Shown here: piece after piece, positions 51,398 to 59,947 of the stretch
Position numbering within the stretch: the stretch's first letter is position 1
Layout of the letters: each line of letters opens with the position of its first letter
Source of the DNA: Lampropedia cohaerens
GTDB taxonomy: Bacteria; Pseudomonadota; Gammaproteobacteria; Burkholderiales; Burkholderiaceae_C
DNA length: 64,000 nucleotides
Direction of reading: 5' to 3'
Assembly: GCF_001005215.1 (NCBI RefSeq)
Contig: NZ_LBNQ01000020.1
Coordinates: 85,077-149,076, forward strand
Notes under the pieces: generated by a model
Seen by the model: the letters and a program-made list of their open reading frames with translations, nothing else
Databases searched by the model: none
What the model was told of the DNA's origin: nothing
Translations under genes and position numbers: made by a program

Positions 51398-53634
51398 GTT
51401 CGGACCGTCTATTCAAAGACAACAAGATCTTCACTGAAGAAATGGTGAACGTTGCGCGCGCTCGACTGAAGGAGAAGCTTGCCCAGATGGAACAAGAGAA
51501 AGCTCGCAGCAACCAGCGCATCACCCAACAAGAACTCGAAAGCTACCTCTGGGGCGCAGCCGTGTTGCTGCGCGGCCTCATCGATGCTGGCGACTACAAG
51601 CAGTTCATCTTTCCGCTGCTGTTCTACAAGCGGGTATCGGATGTCTGGGACGAGGGATACCAGGCGGCCCTGGCCAACTCAAACGGCGACCTTTCGTACG
51701 CCCAGTTCGCGGAGAACCACCGTTTCCAGATTCCCGAGGGCGCGCACTGGAACGACGTTCGCCAGGCACCCAAGAACGTCGGCGCGGCCATTCAGAAAGC
51801 CATGCGAGCCATCGAAACGGCCAACCCGGATCTGCTCGATGGCATCTTCGGTGACGCCCCCTGGACGAACCGCGAGCGTCTGCCCGACGAAACACTGAAA
51901 GACCTCATCGAGCACTTCTCCACCCAGACGCTGTCCGTGGCCAACGTGCCCGAGGACGAGCTCGGCAACGCCTACGAATACCTGATCAAGAAGTTTGCGG
52001 ACGACTCCGGACACACGGCCGCCGAGTTCTACACCAACCGCACCGTCGTCCACCTGATGACGCAACTGCTCAGCCCGCAGGCGGGCGAGTCAATCTACGA
52101 CCCAACCTGCGGTACGGGTGGCATGCTGATCTCGGCGCTGGATGAAGTGAAGCGCTCCGGCGGCGAGTACCGCACGCTCAAGCTCTACGGGCAGGAGCGC
52201 AACCTCATCACCTCGTCCATCGCCCGCATGAACCTGTTCCTGCATGGCGTGGAGGACTTCGAGATCATCCGGGGTGACACCCTGGCAGAACCCAAGCACA
52301 TCGAAGGCGACCGCCTGCGCCAGTTCGACGTAATCCTGGCCAACCCGCCGTACTCCATCAAGCAGTGGGACCGCGAAGCCTGGGGTCAGGATAAGTGGGG
52401 GCGCAACTTCCTCGGTACCCCGCCGCAGGGGCGGGCGGACTACGCCTTCCAGCAGCACATCCTGACCAGCCTCACCGCCAAGGGGCGGTGTGCCGTGCTC
52501 TGGCCACACGGCGTGCTGTTCCGTAACGAAGAACAGTCCATGCGCGCCAAGATGGTCGAGCAGGATTGGGTCGAGGCCGTCATCGGTTTGGGCCCCAACC
52601 TGTTCTACAACTCTCCGATGGAGTCGTGCATCGTCATCTGCAACCGCAAGAAGGTCGCCGCTCGCAAGGGCAAGGTGATCTTCATCGACGCGGTGAACGA
52701 GGTCACCCGGGAGCGGGCGCAGAGTTTTCTCAAGCCCGAGCACCAGCAGCGCATCCTGAGCGCTTACAAGACCTTTGCGGACGTGCCCGGTTTCGCCAAA
52801 GTCGCCACCCTGGCCGAAATCGGCGCCAATGCCGGCAACCTCTCGATCCCGCTGTACGTGAAGCGCATTGCCGCCACCATCGCCACCGACAGCAATGGCG
52901 ACGCAGTATCGCTGCGCTCGGCCTGGGACCAATGGCAAACCGATGGTCGTGCCTTCTGGCAACAAATGGACGCAGTGGTGGAAACGCTGGATGGGCTTTG
53001 CCCTACCAGTCCTGTGGCCCAAATAATTCCTATGCCACAGAAAGCGAAGTCGCCAGTGCAACCAGCTTTTAAGCGTGCAGTCCTCGCAGCGGAGATCGTG
53101 CATCAATTGCATCGTGAACAGCGCTTTGGCAGCGTGAAGCTAGAGAAACTGCTGTTCCTGAGTGAAAAGCACTTTAGTCTCGAAGCCGACATGCAAAGCC
53201 ATTACTATCGGCAAGCAGCAGGGCCATATGATCCCAAAGCCATGCGTTCTATTGTGAGCAATCTGCGATCACATAAATGGTTTGACACATCAAAAATAAA
53301 TGGCCGCACGCAATACACCCCGCTGGAGAAAGTGGGGCAGCATGCTGACTACTATGCTCGCTACTTCGCACATGCGCGTGACGGCATAAATCTTCTGATC
53401 ACGCGGCTCAAGGCGGCCAGCACGGAACAATGCGAGATCGTGGCCACGCTGTACTCGGCTTGGTTCGATCTCAAAGCCAAGAATGAGCATTTCGTCGATG
53501 AAGACATCATCCGTGAAGTAACTCATAACTGGCACCCCAGCAAGCAGCGTATTGAAGAAGCACGTTGGTATAGGGCCCTAGCATGGATGCGCGAACATCG
53601 CCTGACCCCTGATAATGTGGGGGATTTGGTATGA
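51394..53634 (+). CDS. hsdM: Second HsdM methyltransferase with C-terminal Panacea-like domain
   Basis: 746 residues from the ATG at 51394, which shares ATGA with the first hsdM stop and has AGGGGG upstream; the ATG at 51385 abuts that site too closely. Residues 1-535 are a second full HsdM: DPTCGTGG at 236-243 and NPPY at 317-320. After a linker (QIIPMPQKAKSPVQ) a domain of about 190 residues starts AFKRAVLAAEIVHQLHREQ and contains VKLEKLLFLSEKHF and YYRQAAGPYDPKAM. These recall the Panacea/DUF4065 fold found in antitoxins; that is an inference from pattern. The DNA of this tail is visibly more A+T-rich than the methylase part, suggesting a later fusion. Confidence 0.88.
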   Translation: MSSDRLFKDNKIFTEEMVNVARARLKEKLAQMEQEKARSNQRITQQELESYLWGAAVLLRGLIDAGDYKQFIFPLLFYKRVSDVWDEGYQAALANSNGDLSYAQFAENHRFQIPEGAHWNDVRQAPKNVGAAIQKAMRAIETANPDLLDGIFGDAPWTNRERLPDETLKDLIEHFSTQTLSVANVPEDELGNAYEYLIKKFADDSGHTAAEFYTNRTVVHLMTQLLSPQAGESIYDPTCGTGGMLISALDEVKRSGGEYRTLKLYGQERNLITSSIARMNLFLHGVEDFEIIRGDTLAEPKHIEGDRLRQFDVILANPPYSIKQWDREAWGQDKWGRNFLGTPPQGRADYAFQQHILTSLTAKGRCAVLWPHGVLFRNEEQSMRAKMVEQDWVEAVIGLGPNLFYNSPMESCIVICNRKKVAARKGKVIFIDAVNEVTRERAQSFLKPEHQQRILSAYKTFADVPGFAKVATLAEIGANAGNLSIPLYVKRIAATIATDSNGDAVSLRSAWDQWQTDGRAFWQQMDAVVETLDGLCPTSPVAQIIPMPQKAKSPVQPAFKRAVLAAEIVHQLHREQRFGSVKLEKLLFLSEKHFSLEADMQSHYYRQAAGPYDPKAMRSIVSNLRSHKWFDTSKINGRTQYTPLEKVGQHADYYARYFAHARDGINLLITRLKAASTEQCEIVATLYSAWFDLKAKNEHFVDEDIIREVTHNWHPSKQRIEEARWYRALAWMREHRLTPDNVGDLV

Positions 53635-54767
53635 GTGCTCGCCGTGTCAAATTCGGTGATGTGGTACGCCTCTCGAAAGCGCGCAGCCAAGATCCGCTGG
53701 CCGACGGCATTGAACGCTACGTCGGCCTGGAACATCTCGAACCCGGTGACTTGCGCATCCGCAATTGGGGCAACGTCGCTGACGGCGTGACCTTCACCAG
53801 CGTGTTTCAACCTGGACAGGTGCTGTTCGGCAAGCGCCGTGCTTATCAGCGCAAGGTGGCTGTGGCGGACTTCTCCGGCGTCTGCTCTGGCGATATCTAC
53901 GTGCTGGAGACCAAGGATGCGCAGGTTTTGCTGCCGGAGTTGCTGCCCTTCATTTGCCAGACCGACGCCTTTTTTGATCACGCGGTGGGGACGTCTGCTG
54001 GCTCGTTGAGCCCCCGCACCAACTGGACGAGTTTGGCGGACTTTGAGTTCATGCTCCCGCCGATGGATGAGCAGACAAGCCTCGTTGAGGTTCTTCGCGG
54101 GTTCGAGGAGGCCATGGAATCTGCGGAATCGCTCTCGACTGCCGCTGAAAAGCTTCGCCGCTCGCTGATGATTGATCACTTCGAGGCAGTTCACTCGGAG
54201 TGTCGGAGGGTTTCAGAAACTGGGAAGTGGTACAGCGGCGGAACACCCTCACGCGGGAATTCTGCTTATTGGGGCGGACCTATTCCGTGGGTCAGCCCGA
54301 AAGATATGAAACTGGTCGAGCTTGATTCCGCTGAGGAGACTCTCACGGCTGAAGGTGTCGAGGCAGGATCGAAACTGATGCCCAAAGACACGATCATGAT
54401 TGTTGTACGCGGGATGATTTTGGCGCATACGTTTCCTGTTGCCCGAACTTTGGTGCCAGCTGCCTTTAACCAGGACATGAAGGCGCTGGTCGTTAGCGAC
54501 GAATATCGGCCTAAATACATCCAGTATTGGTTTGAATACGCGGCGCCGCGCTATCTCCGACTGGTGTCGGAATCGTCGCACGGTACAAAGCGACTGGAGA
54601 GCGAAAAACTCTTTTCACTTGAAGTCCCAAAGCTCGACCTCGATGAACAAGATAATTTCATCGCGCAAGTAGATGAAATGCGGGCGGCAGTTAGCAAAGC
54701 GAAGTCGAGGCGCGCCGATGTTATGACTATGAAACGCTATTTCCTTAACCAGAATCTGGCGTCTTGA
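53631..54767 (+). CDS. hsdS: Type I restriction-modification specificity subunit
   Basis: 378 residues, ATGA overlap with hsdM2. There are two target-recognition domains, each followed by a conserved helix: the first module covers about 1-180 (ends SLVEVLRGFEEAMESAESL) and the second about 190-378 (ends DNFIAQVDEMRAAVSKAKS). FVPELL-type and PPMDEQTSLVEVL segments are typical HsdS conserved regions. The second TRD (54200-54650) is markedly A+T-richer than its surroundings, as expected for domain exchange. It sets the bipartite recognition site for both methylation and cleavage; the site itself cannot be predicted by eye. Confidence 0.92.
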   Translation: MSARRVKFGDVVRLSKARSQDPLADGIERYVGLEHLEPGDLRIRNWGNVADGVTFTSVFQPGQVLFGKRRAYQRKVAVADFSGVCSGDIYVLETKDAQVLLPELLPFICQTDAFFDHAVGTSAGSLSPRTNWTSLADFEFMLPPMDEQTSLVEVLRGFEEAMESAESLSTAAEKLRRSLMIDHFEAVHSECRRVSETGKWYSGGTPSRGNSAYWGGPIPWVSPKDMKLVELDSAEETLTAEGVEAGSKLMPKDTIMIVVRGMILAHTFPVARTLVPAAFNQDMKALVVSDEYRPKYIQYWFEYAAPRYLRLVSESSHGTKRLESEKLFSLEVPKLDLDEQDNFIAQVDEMRAAVSKAKSRRADVMTMKRYFLNQNLAS

Positions 54768-54777
54768 GGAGGTAGCC

Positions 54778-57756
54778 ATGTCATTCACAGAGTCCAACAC
54801 TGTCGAAGCCTACGTCCGCGATCTGCTTGCTGGCCCAATCAAGGCTGTCCCGGCCAACACCGCTCAAGAGCCTCAAGCCACCTACGGCCCGAGCCCCAAA
54901 GGCATCGGCTGGCGCTACGCCGCCCCGGCTGAAGTGCAGCGCCAGATTCAGGAAGTGCTGGTAGAGCCTTGGCTGCGCGAGGCGCTCATCCGCCTGAACC
55001 CGGAGATTGCCGCCGAGCCCGACCGTGCCGACGAGGTGCTGTACAAGCTGCGCGCCATCGTGCTGTCGGTGCGCTCAGATGGCCTGATCCGCGCCAACGA
55101 GGAAATGACCGCCTGGATGCGCGGTGAGCGCTCGATGCCCTTCGGCCCCAACAACGAACATGTGCCGGTGCGGCTGATCGACCTGAATGATCTGGCACAG
55201 AACCAGTACATCGTCACCCAGCAATACACCTACCGCGCAGGCCCCACCGAACGCCGCGCCGATCTGGTGCTCTTGGTCAACGGCCTGCCGTTGGTACTGA
55301 TCGAAGCCAAGACGCCGGTCAAGAAGTGCATCAGCTGGGTGGATGGCGCGGTGCAGGTGCACGATGACTACGAGAAGTTCGTACCGGAGCTGTTCGTTTG
55401 CAACGTGTTCTCGGTCGCCACCGAGGGCAAGGCCTACCGCTACGGCTCCATCGGCCTGCCGGTCAAGGACTGGGGCCCGTGGCATCTGGATGGTGCGGGC
55501 GATGATGGGCAGCACCATCCGCTTAAATCGCTCAAGCTGTCGGCCGAGAGCATGCTGCGCCCGCATGTAGTGCTGGATATTCTGGGCAGCTTCACCCTGT
55601 TCGCCACCAACAAGAAAAAGCAGCGCATCAAGATCAGCTGCCGCTATCAGCAGTACGAGGCGGCGAACAAAATCGTCGAACGCGTGCTGGCGGGTTACCC
55701 CAGGAAGGGCCTGATCTGGCACTTCCAGGGCTCGGGCAAATCTCTGCTGATGGTCTTTGCCGCGCAGAAGCTGCGCATGCATGCCGGCCTGAAGAATCCC
55801 ACCGTGCTGATTGTGGTGGACCGGATCGATCTGGACACCCAGATCACTGGCACCTTCACTGGCGCTGACATTCCCAATCTGGAAAAGGCGGATAGCCGCG
55901 AGAAACTGCAGCAGTTGCTGGCGCAGGATGTCCGCAAGATCATCATCACCACGATCTTCAAGTTCGGCGAGGCCACTGGCAGCCTGAACGACCGCAGCAA
56001 CATCATCGCTCTGGTGGACGAAGCGCACCGCACCCAGGAAGGTGACCTTGGCCGCAAGATGCGTGAGGCTCTGCCCAATGCGTTTCTGTTCGGTTTGACC
56101 GGCACACCGATCAACCGTGCCGACCGCAACACCTTCTACGCCTTCGGGGCTGACGAAGACGAGAAAGGCTACATGAGCCGCTATGGCTTCGAGGAGTCAA
56201 TCCGCGACGGTGCCACACTGAAGCTGCACTTCGAGCCGCGCCTGATCGACCTGCACATCGACAAGGCCGCGCTGGACGCCGCCTACAAGGACTTGACCGG
56301 CGGCCTGTCTGATCTGGACAAGGACAACCTCGCCAAGACCGCCGCCAAGATGGCCGTGCTGGTGAAGACGCCAGAGCGCATCCGACGCGTGTGCGAGGAC
56401 ATCGTCCAGCACTTCCAGAGCAAGGTGGAGCCGAACGGCTTCAAGGGCCAGATCGTCACCTTCGACCGCGAATCCTGCCTGCTCTACAAGCAGGAGCTGG
56501 ACAAGCTGCTGCCGCCGGAGTCCTCCGACATCGTGATGACGGTGAATGCCAACGAGCCGCAGTACAAGGCCTATTCGCGCACGCGGGATGAAGAGGAACG
56601 GCTGCTCGACCGCTTCCGCGACCCCAACGACCCGCTCAAACTGATCATCGTCACCTCGAAGCTGCTGACCGGCTTCGACGCGCCCATCCTGCAGGCGATG
56701 TATCTGGACAAGCCGCTGCGCGACCACACGCTGCTCCAGGCCATCTGCCGGGTGAACCGCACCTACTCCGAGCAGAAGACCCATGGCCTGATCGTGGATT
56801 ACCTCGGCATCTTCGACGACGTGGCCAAGGCGCTGGAGTTCGACGACAAGAGTGTCACGGCGGTGGTGTCGAATATCCAGGAACTCAAGGATCGGCTGCC
56901 GGAGGCAATGCAGAAATGCCTGGCTTTCTTCGCAGGCGTCGATCGCACGGTCGAGGGTTACGAGGGCCTGATCGCCGCCCAGCAATGCCTGCCCAACAAC
57001 GAGGTGCGCGATAACTTCGCGGTCGAGTACAGCCTGCTCAACAAGCTCTGGGAGGCCATCTCGCCAGATCCGATCCTCGGTAAGTACGAGAAGGACTACA
57101 AGTGGCTCTCGCAGGTGTACCAGTCGGTGCAGCCCTCCAGCGGTCACGGCAGGCTGATCTGGCATTCCCTCGGCGCCAAGACCATCGAGCTGATCCATCA
57201 AAACGTGCACGTCGATGCCGTGCGCGACGATCTCGATACCTTGGTGCTGGACGCCGATCTGCTGGAAGCCGTGCTCTCGAATCCTGATTCGAAGAAGGCC
57301 AAGGAAATCGAGATCAAGGTGGCCCGGCGGCTACGCAAACACCTGGGAAACCCGAAGTTCAAAGCGCTCTCGGAGCGTCTGGACGCCCTGCGCGATCGCT
57401 TCGAGTCCGGGGTGCTCAACAGCGTTGAGTTCCTGAAGCAACTGCTGCAACTGGCCAAGGAAGTGCTGCAGGCGGAGAAGGAAACGCCTCCGGAAGAGGA
57501 CGAGGATCGAGGCAAGGCGGCGCTCACCGAGTTGTTCAACGAGGTAAAGACCGCCGAGACGCCCATCATGGTCGAACGCGTCGTGGCGGACATCGACGAG
57601 ATCGTGCGCCTCGTCCGATTCCCGGGCTGGCAAGGCACGCAGGCCGGCGAACGCGAGGTCAAGAAGGCCCTGCGCAAAGCCCTCTTCAAATACAAGCTGC
57701 ACGCGGATGAAGATCTGTTCGAGAAGGCCTACAGCTACATCCGGCAGTATTACTGA
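54778..57756 (+). CDS. hsdR: Type I restriction endonuclease, motor/nuclease subunit
   Basis: 992 residues, with GAGGAGG just before the ATG. The PD-(D/E)xK nuclease motif comprises D162 (ERRADLVLL) and E176-x-K178 (LIEAKTP). The SF2 translocase follows: Walker A GSGKS at 318-322, DEAH at 414-417, LTGTP at 440-444, and later LLTGFDAPILQAMYLDKPL with QAICRVNRTY (motif VI). A C-terminal helical domain (about 720-990) assembles with HsdM. It cuts unmodified DNA after ATP-driven translocation. All key residues are present. Confidence 0.95.
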   Translation: MSFTESNTVEAYVRDLLAGPIKAVPANTAQEPQATYGPSPKGIGWRYAAPAEVQRQIQEVLVEPWLREALIRLNPEIAAEPDRADEVLYKLRAIVLSVRSDGLIRANEEMTAWMRGERSMPFGPNNEHVPVRLIDLNDLAQNQYIVTQQYTYRAGPTERRADLVLLVNGLPLVLIEAKTPVKKCISWVDGAVQVHDDYEKFVPELFVCNVFSVATEGKAYRYGSIGLPVKDWGPWHLDGAGDDGQHHPLKSLKLSAESMLRPHVVLDILGSFTLFATNKKKQRIKISCRYQQYEAANKIVERVLAGYPRKGLIWHFQGSGKSLLMVFAAQKLRMHAGLKNPTVLIVVDRIDLDTQITGTFTGADIPNLEKADSREKLQQLLAQDVRKIIITTIFKFGEATGSLNDRSNIIALVDEAHRTQEGDLGRKMREALPNAFLFGLTGTPINRADRNTFYAFGADEDEKGYMSRYGFEESIRDGATLKLHFEPRLIDLHIDKAALDAAYKDLTGGLSDLDKDNLAKTAAKMAVLVKTPERIRRVCEDIVQHFQSKVEPNGFKGQIVTFDRESCLLYKQELDKLLPPESSDIVMTVNANEPQYKAYSRTRDEEERLLDRFRDPNDPLKLIIVTSKLLTGFDAPILQAMYLDKPLRDHTLLQAICRVNRTYSEQKTHGLIVDYLGIFDDVAKALEFDDKSVTAVVSNIQELKDRLPEAMQKCLAFFAGVDRTVEGYEGLIAAQQCLPNNEVRDNFAVEYSLLNKLWEAISPDPILGKYEKDYKWLSQVYQSVQPSSGHGRLIWHSLGAKTIELIHQNVHVDAVRDDLDTLVLDADLLEAVLSNPDSKKAKEIEIKVARRLRKHLGNPKFKALSERLDALRDRFESGVLNSVEFLKQLLQLAKEVLQAEKETPPEEDEDRGKAALTELFNEVKTAETPIMVERVVADIDEIVRLVRFPGWQGTQAGEREVKKALRKALFKYKLHADEDLFEKAYSYIRQYY

Positions 57757-57766
57757 GGGCATGAGG

Positions 57767-57922
57767 ATGAGGCAGGACGATCTGGCCCTAGCGCTTTGGC
57801 AAGATTTCACCAACCAGCGCTTACCCGACAACCGTGAGGTGCTGCTGGCCCGCCTTGATCCGAGCTGCCCGCCGCAACTGACTGAGATTGAGAGGATAAG
57901 GAAGCACCATGGCCAAGGCTGA
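57767..57922 (+). CDS. 51-aa protein of unknown function between hsdR and the GmrSD-like gene
   Basis: MRQDDLALALWQDFTNQRLP, then a Leu/Arg-rich helix and the tail IERIRKHHGQG. The ATG at 57767 has GAGGG seven bases upstream; the ATG at 57761 is too close to it. The stop overlaps the next gene's start region by 14 bases, so it is translated within the operon. I recognise no domain. It is amphipathic and short, as expected of an adaptor, antitoxin-like inhibitor or assembly factor, but this is speculation. Confidence 0.55.
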   Translation: MRQDDLALALWQDFTNQRLPDNREVLLARLDPSCPPQLTEIERIRKHHGQG

Positions 57923-59621
57923 AGCCAGCGTTGAAGAACTGGTCTCGATGATCGAGCGCGGTGAGCTGCGCTTGCCGGAAATGCAGCGGCAGTATGTCTG
58001 GCGCTCCACGCGCGTGCGCGACTTGCTCGACTCTCTGTATCGGGGCTATCCCTCAGGGGCGATTCTGCTCTGGGAAACCGATGAGGCCGTGCCCCTGCAA
58101 AGCTTCGCCGTCAGCCAAAGCAATAACCCTTATCAGAGCACCCGCCTGTTGCTCGATGGACAACAGCGTCTGACCTCGTTATCTGCCGTCATTCGTGGCG
58201 AGCCGGTGTCAGTGCGCGGTCGCCGTCGGCCTATCGACTTGCTGTTCAACTTGGAGCATCCCGACCAGTTGGCGGTCGTGACCGAAGTGGATGAGAACGG
58301 CGATGACGCTGAGGTCGATGAGGAAGGCGAGCTGGGCGGCGACGAGGCCGACGCCAGCGAGGACGAACTGCTGACGCGCTTCAACAAAATGACCTTCGTG
58401 GTGGCGACCCGGAAGCTGGAGCAGTTGCCGCAGTGGGTGAAGGTATCCGAAGTCTTCAAGACCGACAGCGATTCGCCTTTCCTCAAACGTGCGGGCATCA
58501 GTAGCTTTGATGATCCGCGTTACGAGAAATACAGTCAGCGTCTGGCCCGGCTGCGCGGCATTCGCAAGTACGTGTATCGCATGGACGTGCTGGAGCGAAC
58601 ACTGTCCTACGACGAGGTCACGGAAATCTTCGTCCGGGTCAACTCGCTGGGCGCCAAGCTGCGCAGCTCCGATCTGGCTCTGGCGCAGATCACGGCCAAA
58701 TGGCGGCACTCGCTGCAGACCTTCCTGGACTTCCAGAGTGCTTGCGCCCAGAACGGTTTCGAGCTTGATCTGGGTTTGCACCTGAAGAATTTGATGGCCT
58801 TTGCCACCGGGCAATCCCGTTTTCTGACCGTCGGCAGCCTAACCCTGGACATACTGCAGCAAGCGTGGAAAGAAGCCTGCGAGGGAATGGAATTTGCCCT
58901 CAATTTCGCACGCAGCAATCTGGGTATCGACAGCCCTGCCTTGCTGTCATCGCCCTTCTTACTCGTGGTGCTGGCCTACTTTGGACACCGCCGCAACTAT
59001 GCCCTGAGCACGGAAGAGGCGCAGCAGTTGCGCTACTGGGCCTTGGCCGCCAATGCCAAAGGCCGTTTCTCCCGGGGTTCCAGTGAGACCATTCTGGATC
59101 AGGATTTGGCAACCATCCGCAATGGCGGCAGCGTCCATGAACTGATCGACCGGCTGCGCCTGCAGTTCGGCCGCCTTGACATCACGCCGGAAGAGCTGGA
59201 GGGGCGCAACCAGCGCAGTGCGCTGTTCAAGACCATGTTCCTGGCGTTTCGTGCGGCAGGCGCCAAGGATTGGCGCAGCCACCTGGCCATTGCCCTGGAC
59301 CACTCGGGTAGTCAGCACCGCTTGCAGTTTCATCACATTTTCCCCAAGGCATTGCTGCGCGGCAGCTACACCCCTCGCGAGGCCGACGACATCGCCAACC
59401 TGGCTTTCATCGGCGGCAAAACCAATCGTGCGATCAGCGACAAAGCGCCTGTGACCTACCTGTTGCCGCTGGTGGCACAGCACGGTGCAGCACCCTTCGC
59501 AGCACAGTGCATCCCGGTGGAGGAGGAACTGCTGGCACTGGATCACTACAAGGCGTTCTTGCAAGAGCGCCGTAAACGCATCGCGGCGGCACTGAATGCT
59601 TTCATCCATGCGGTCGCTTGA
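57909..59621 (+). CDS. DUF262/DUF1524 protein, GmrSD-like modification-dependent nuclease
   Basis: 570 residues. The N-terminal DUF262 (ParB/Srx-like) domain has RLPEMQRQYVW and LLLDGQQRLTSL, whose DGQQR is the nucleotide-binding/hydrolysis motif of GmrS and Dnd/BREX-linked relatives. An acidic low-complexity insert (about 128-160, DENGDDAEVDEEGELGGDEA) separates it from a helical middle. The C-terminal DUF1524 HNH-like nuclease motif is LQFHHIFPKALL with ANLAFIGGKTNRAIS. Relatives (GmrSD) cleave glucosylated hydroxymethylcytosine phage DNA. It is coupled to the type I operon, which suggests combined defence against unmodified and modified DNA. Confidence 0.87.
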   Translation: MAKAEASVEELVSMIERGELRLPEMQRQYVWRSTRVRDLLDSLYRGYPSGAILLWETDEAVPLQSFAVSQSNNPYQSTRLLLDGQQRLTSLSAVIRGEPVSVRGRRRPIDLLFNLEHPDQLAVVTEVDENGDDAEVDEEGELGGDEADASEDELLTRFNKMTFVVATRKLEQLPQWVKVSEVFKTDSDSPFLKRAGISSFDDPRYEKYSQRLARLRGIRKYVYRMDVLERTLSYDEVTEIFVRVNSLGAKLRSSDLALAQITAKWRHSLQTFLDFQSACAQNGFELDLGLHLKNLMAFATGQSRFLTVGSLTLDILQQAWKEACEGMEFALNFARSNLGIDSPALLSSPFLLVVLAYFGHRRNYALSTEEAQQLRYWALAANAKGRFSRGSSETILDQDLATIRNGGSVHELIDRLRLQFGRLDITPEELEGRNQRSALFKTMFLAFRAAGAKDWRSHLAIALDHSGSQHRLQFHHIFPKALLRGSYTPREADDIANLAFIGGKTNRAISDKAPVTYLLPLVAQHGAAPFAAQCIPVEEELLALDHYKAFLQERRKRIAAALNAFIHAVA

Positions 59622-59623
59622 AC

Positions 59624-59759
59624 TGTCAGCGCCACCTTGTTGCCACACGGTGACCCACATGTCGCCACAATGCTGCCGCCATGTTCAACACAATGTTGCC
59701 ACGCTGTTCACCACATTGACGCCACTTTGTGCACACAGTGTTGCCACCATGCCTGACAC
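59624..59759. repeat. 136-bp array of twelve degenerate 10-12 bp units
   Basis: Directly after the GmrSD-like stop, the DNA divides into 12 consecutive units of 10-12 bases, nearly all ending in CAC, with the approximate consensus ATGTTGCCAC (for example CTTGTTGCCAC, AATGTTGCCAC, AGTGTTGCCAC, ATTGACGCCAC). There are no spacers, so it is not a CRISPR. The period is close to one helical turn, so the units would all face the same side of the DNA. Confidence 0.6.
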
Positions 59760-59789
59760 ATTCCGGCCGGGACGCAGCCCGAGAGTCGC

Positions 59790-59898
59790 TTGTCCCCAGC
59801 ACGATGAGCAGATTCTTTGTGCTGGCTCTCGAGAGCACAAAGAATGTGGCCGCTGGGCTCGATTTCGCCAGAAATCGGGCGCGGCGGCGTGGGGACAA
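59790..59898. repeat. Nested inverted repeats
   Basis: The outer arms TTGTCCCCA (59790-59798) and TGGGGACAA (59890-59898) are perfect. Inside them ATTCTTTGTGCT (59812-59823) and AGCACAAAGAAT (59834-59845) form a perfect 12-bp stem around a 10-base centre that includes CTCTCGAGAG. No convincing gene spans this stretch; it may be an ancient element end, a recombination site or a structured RNA. Confidence 0.6.
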
Positions 59899-59947
59899 CG
59901 AATGGTCGATGCGTCCAGCCTGCACCTTATGAAACCCCGCTGCGACC

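Noticed and set aside
59624..59759. CRISPR array
   Set aside because: Units are 10-12 bases, degenerate and contiguous, with no unique spacers and no cas genes in the window.
59729..59932. 67-codon plus-strand frame across the inverted repeats
   Set aside because: It is split by the hairpin sequence, has no ribosome site, and its residues show no family pattern.
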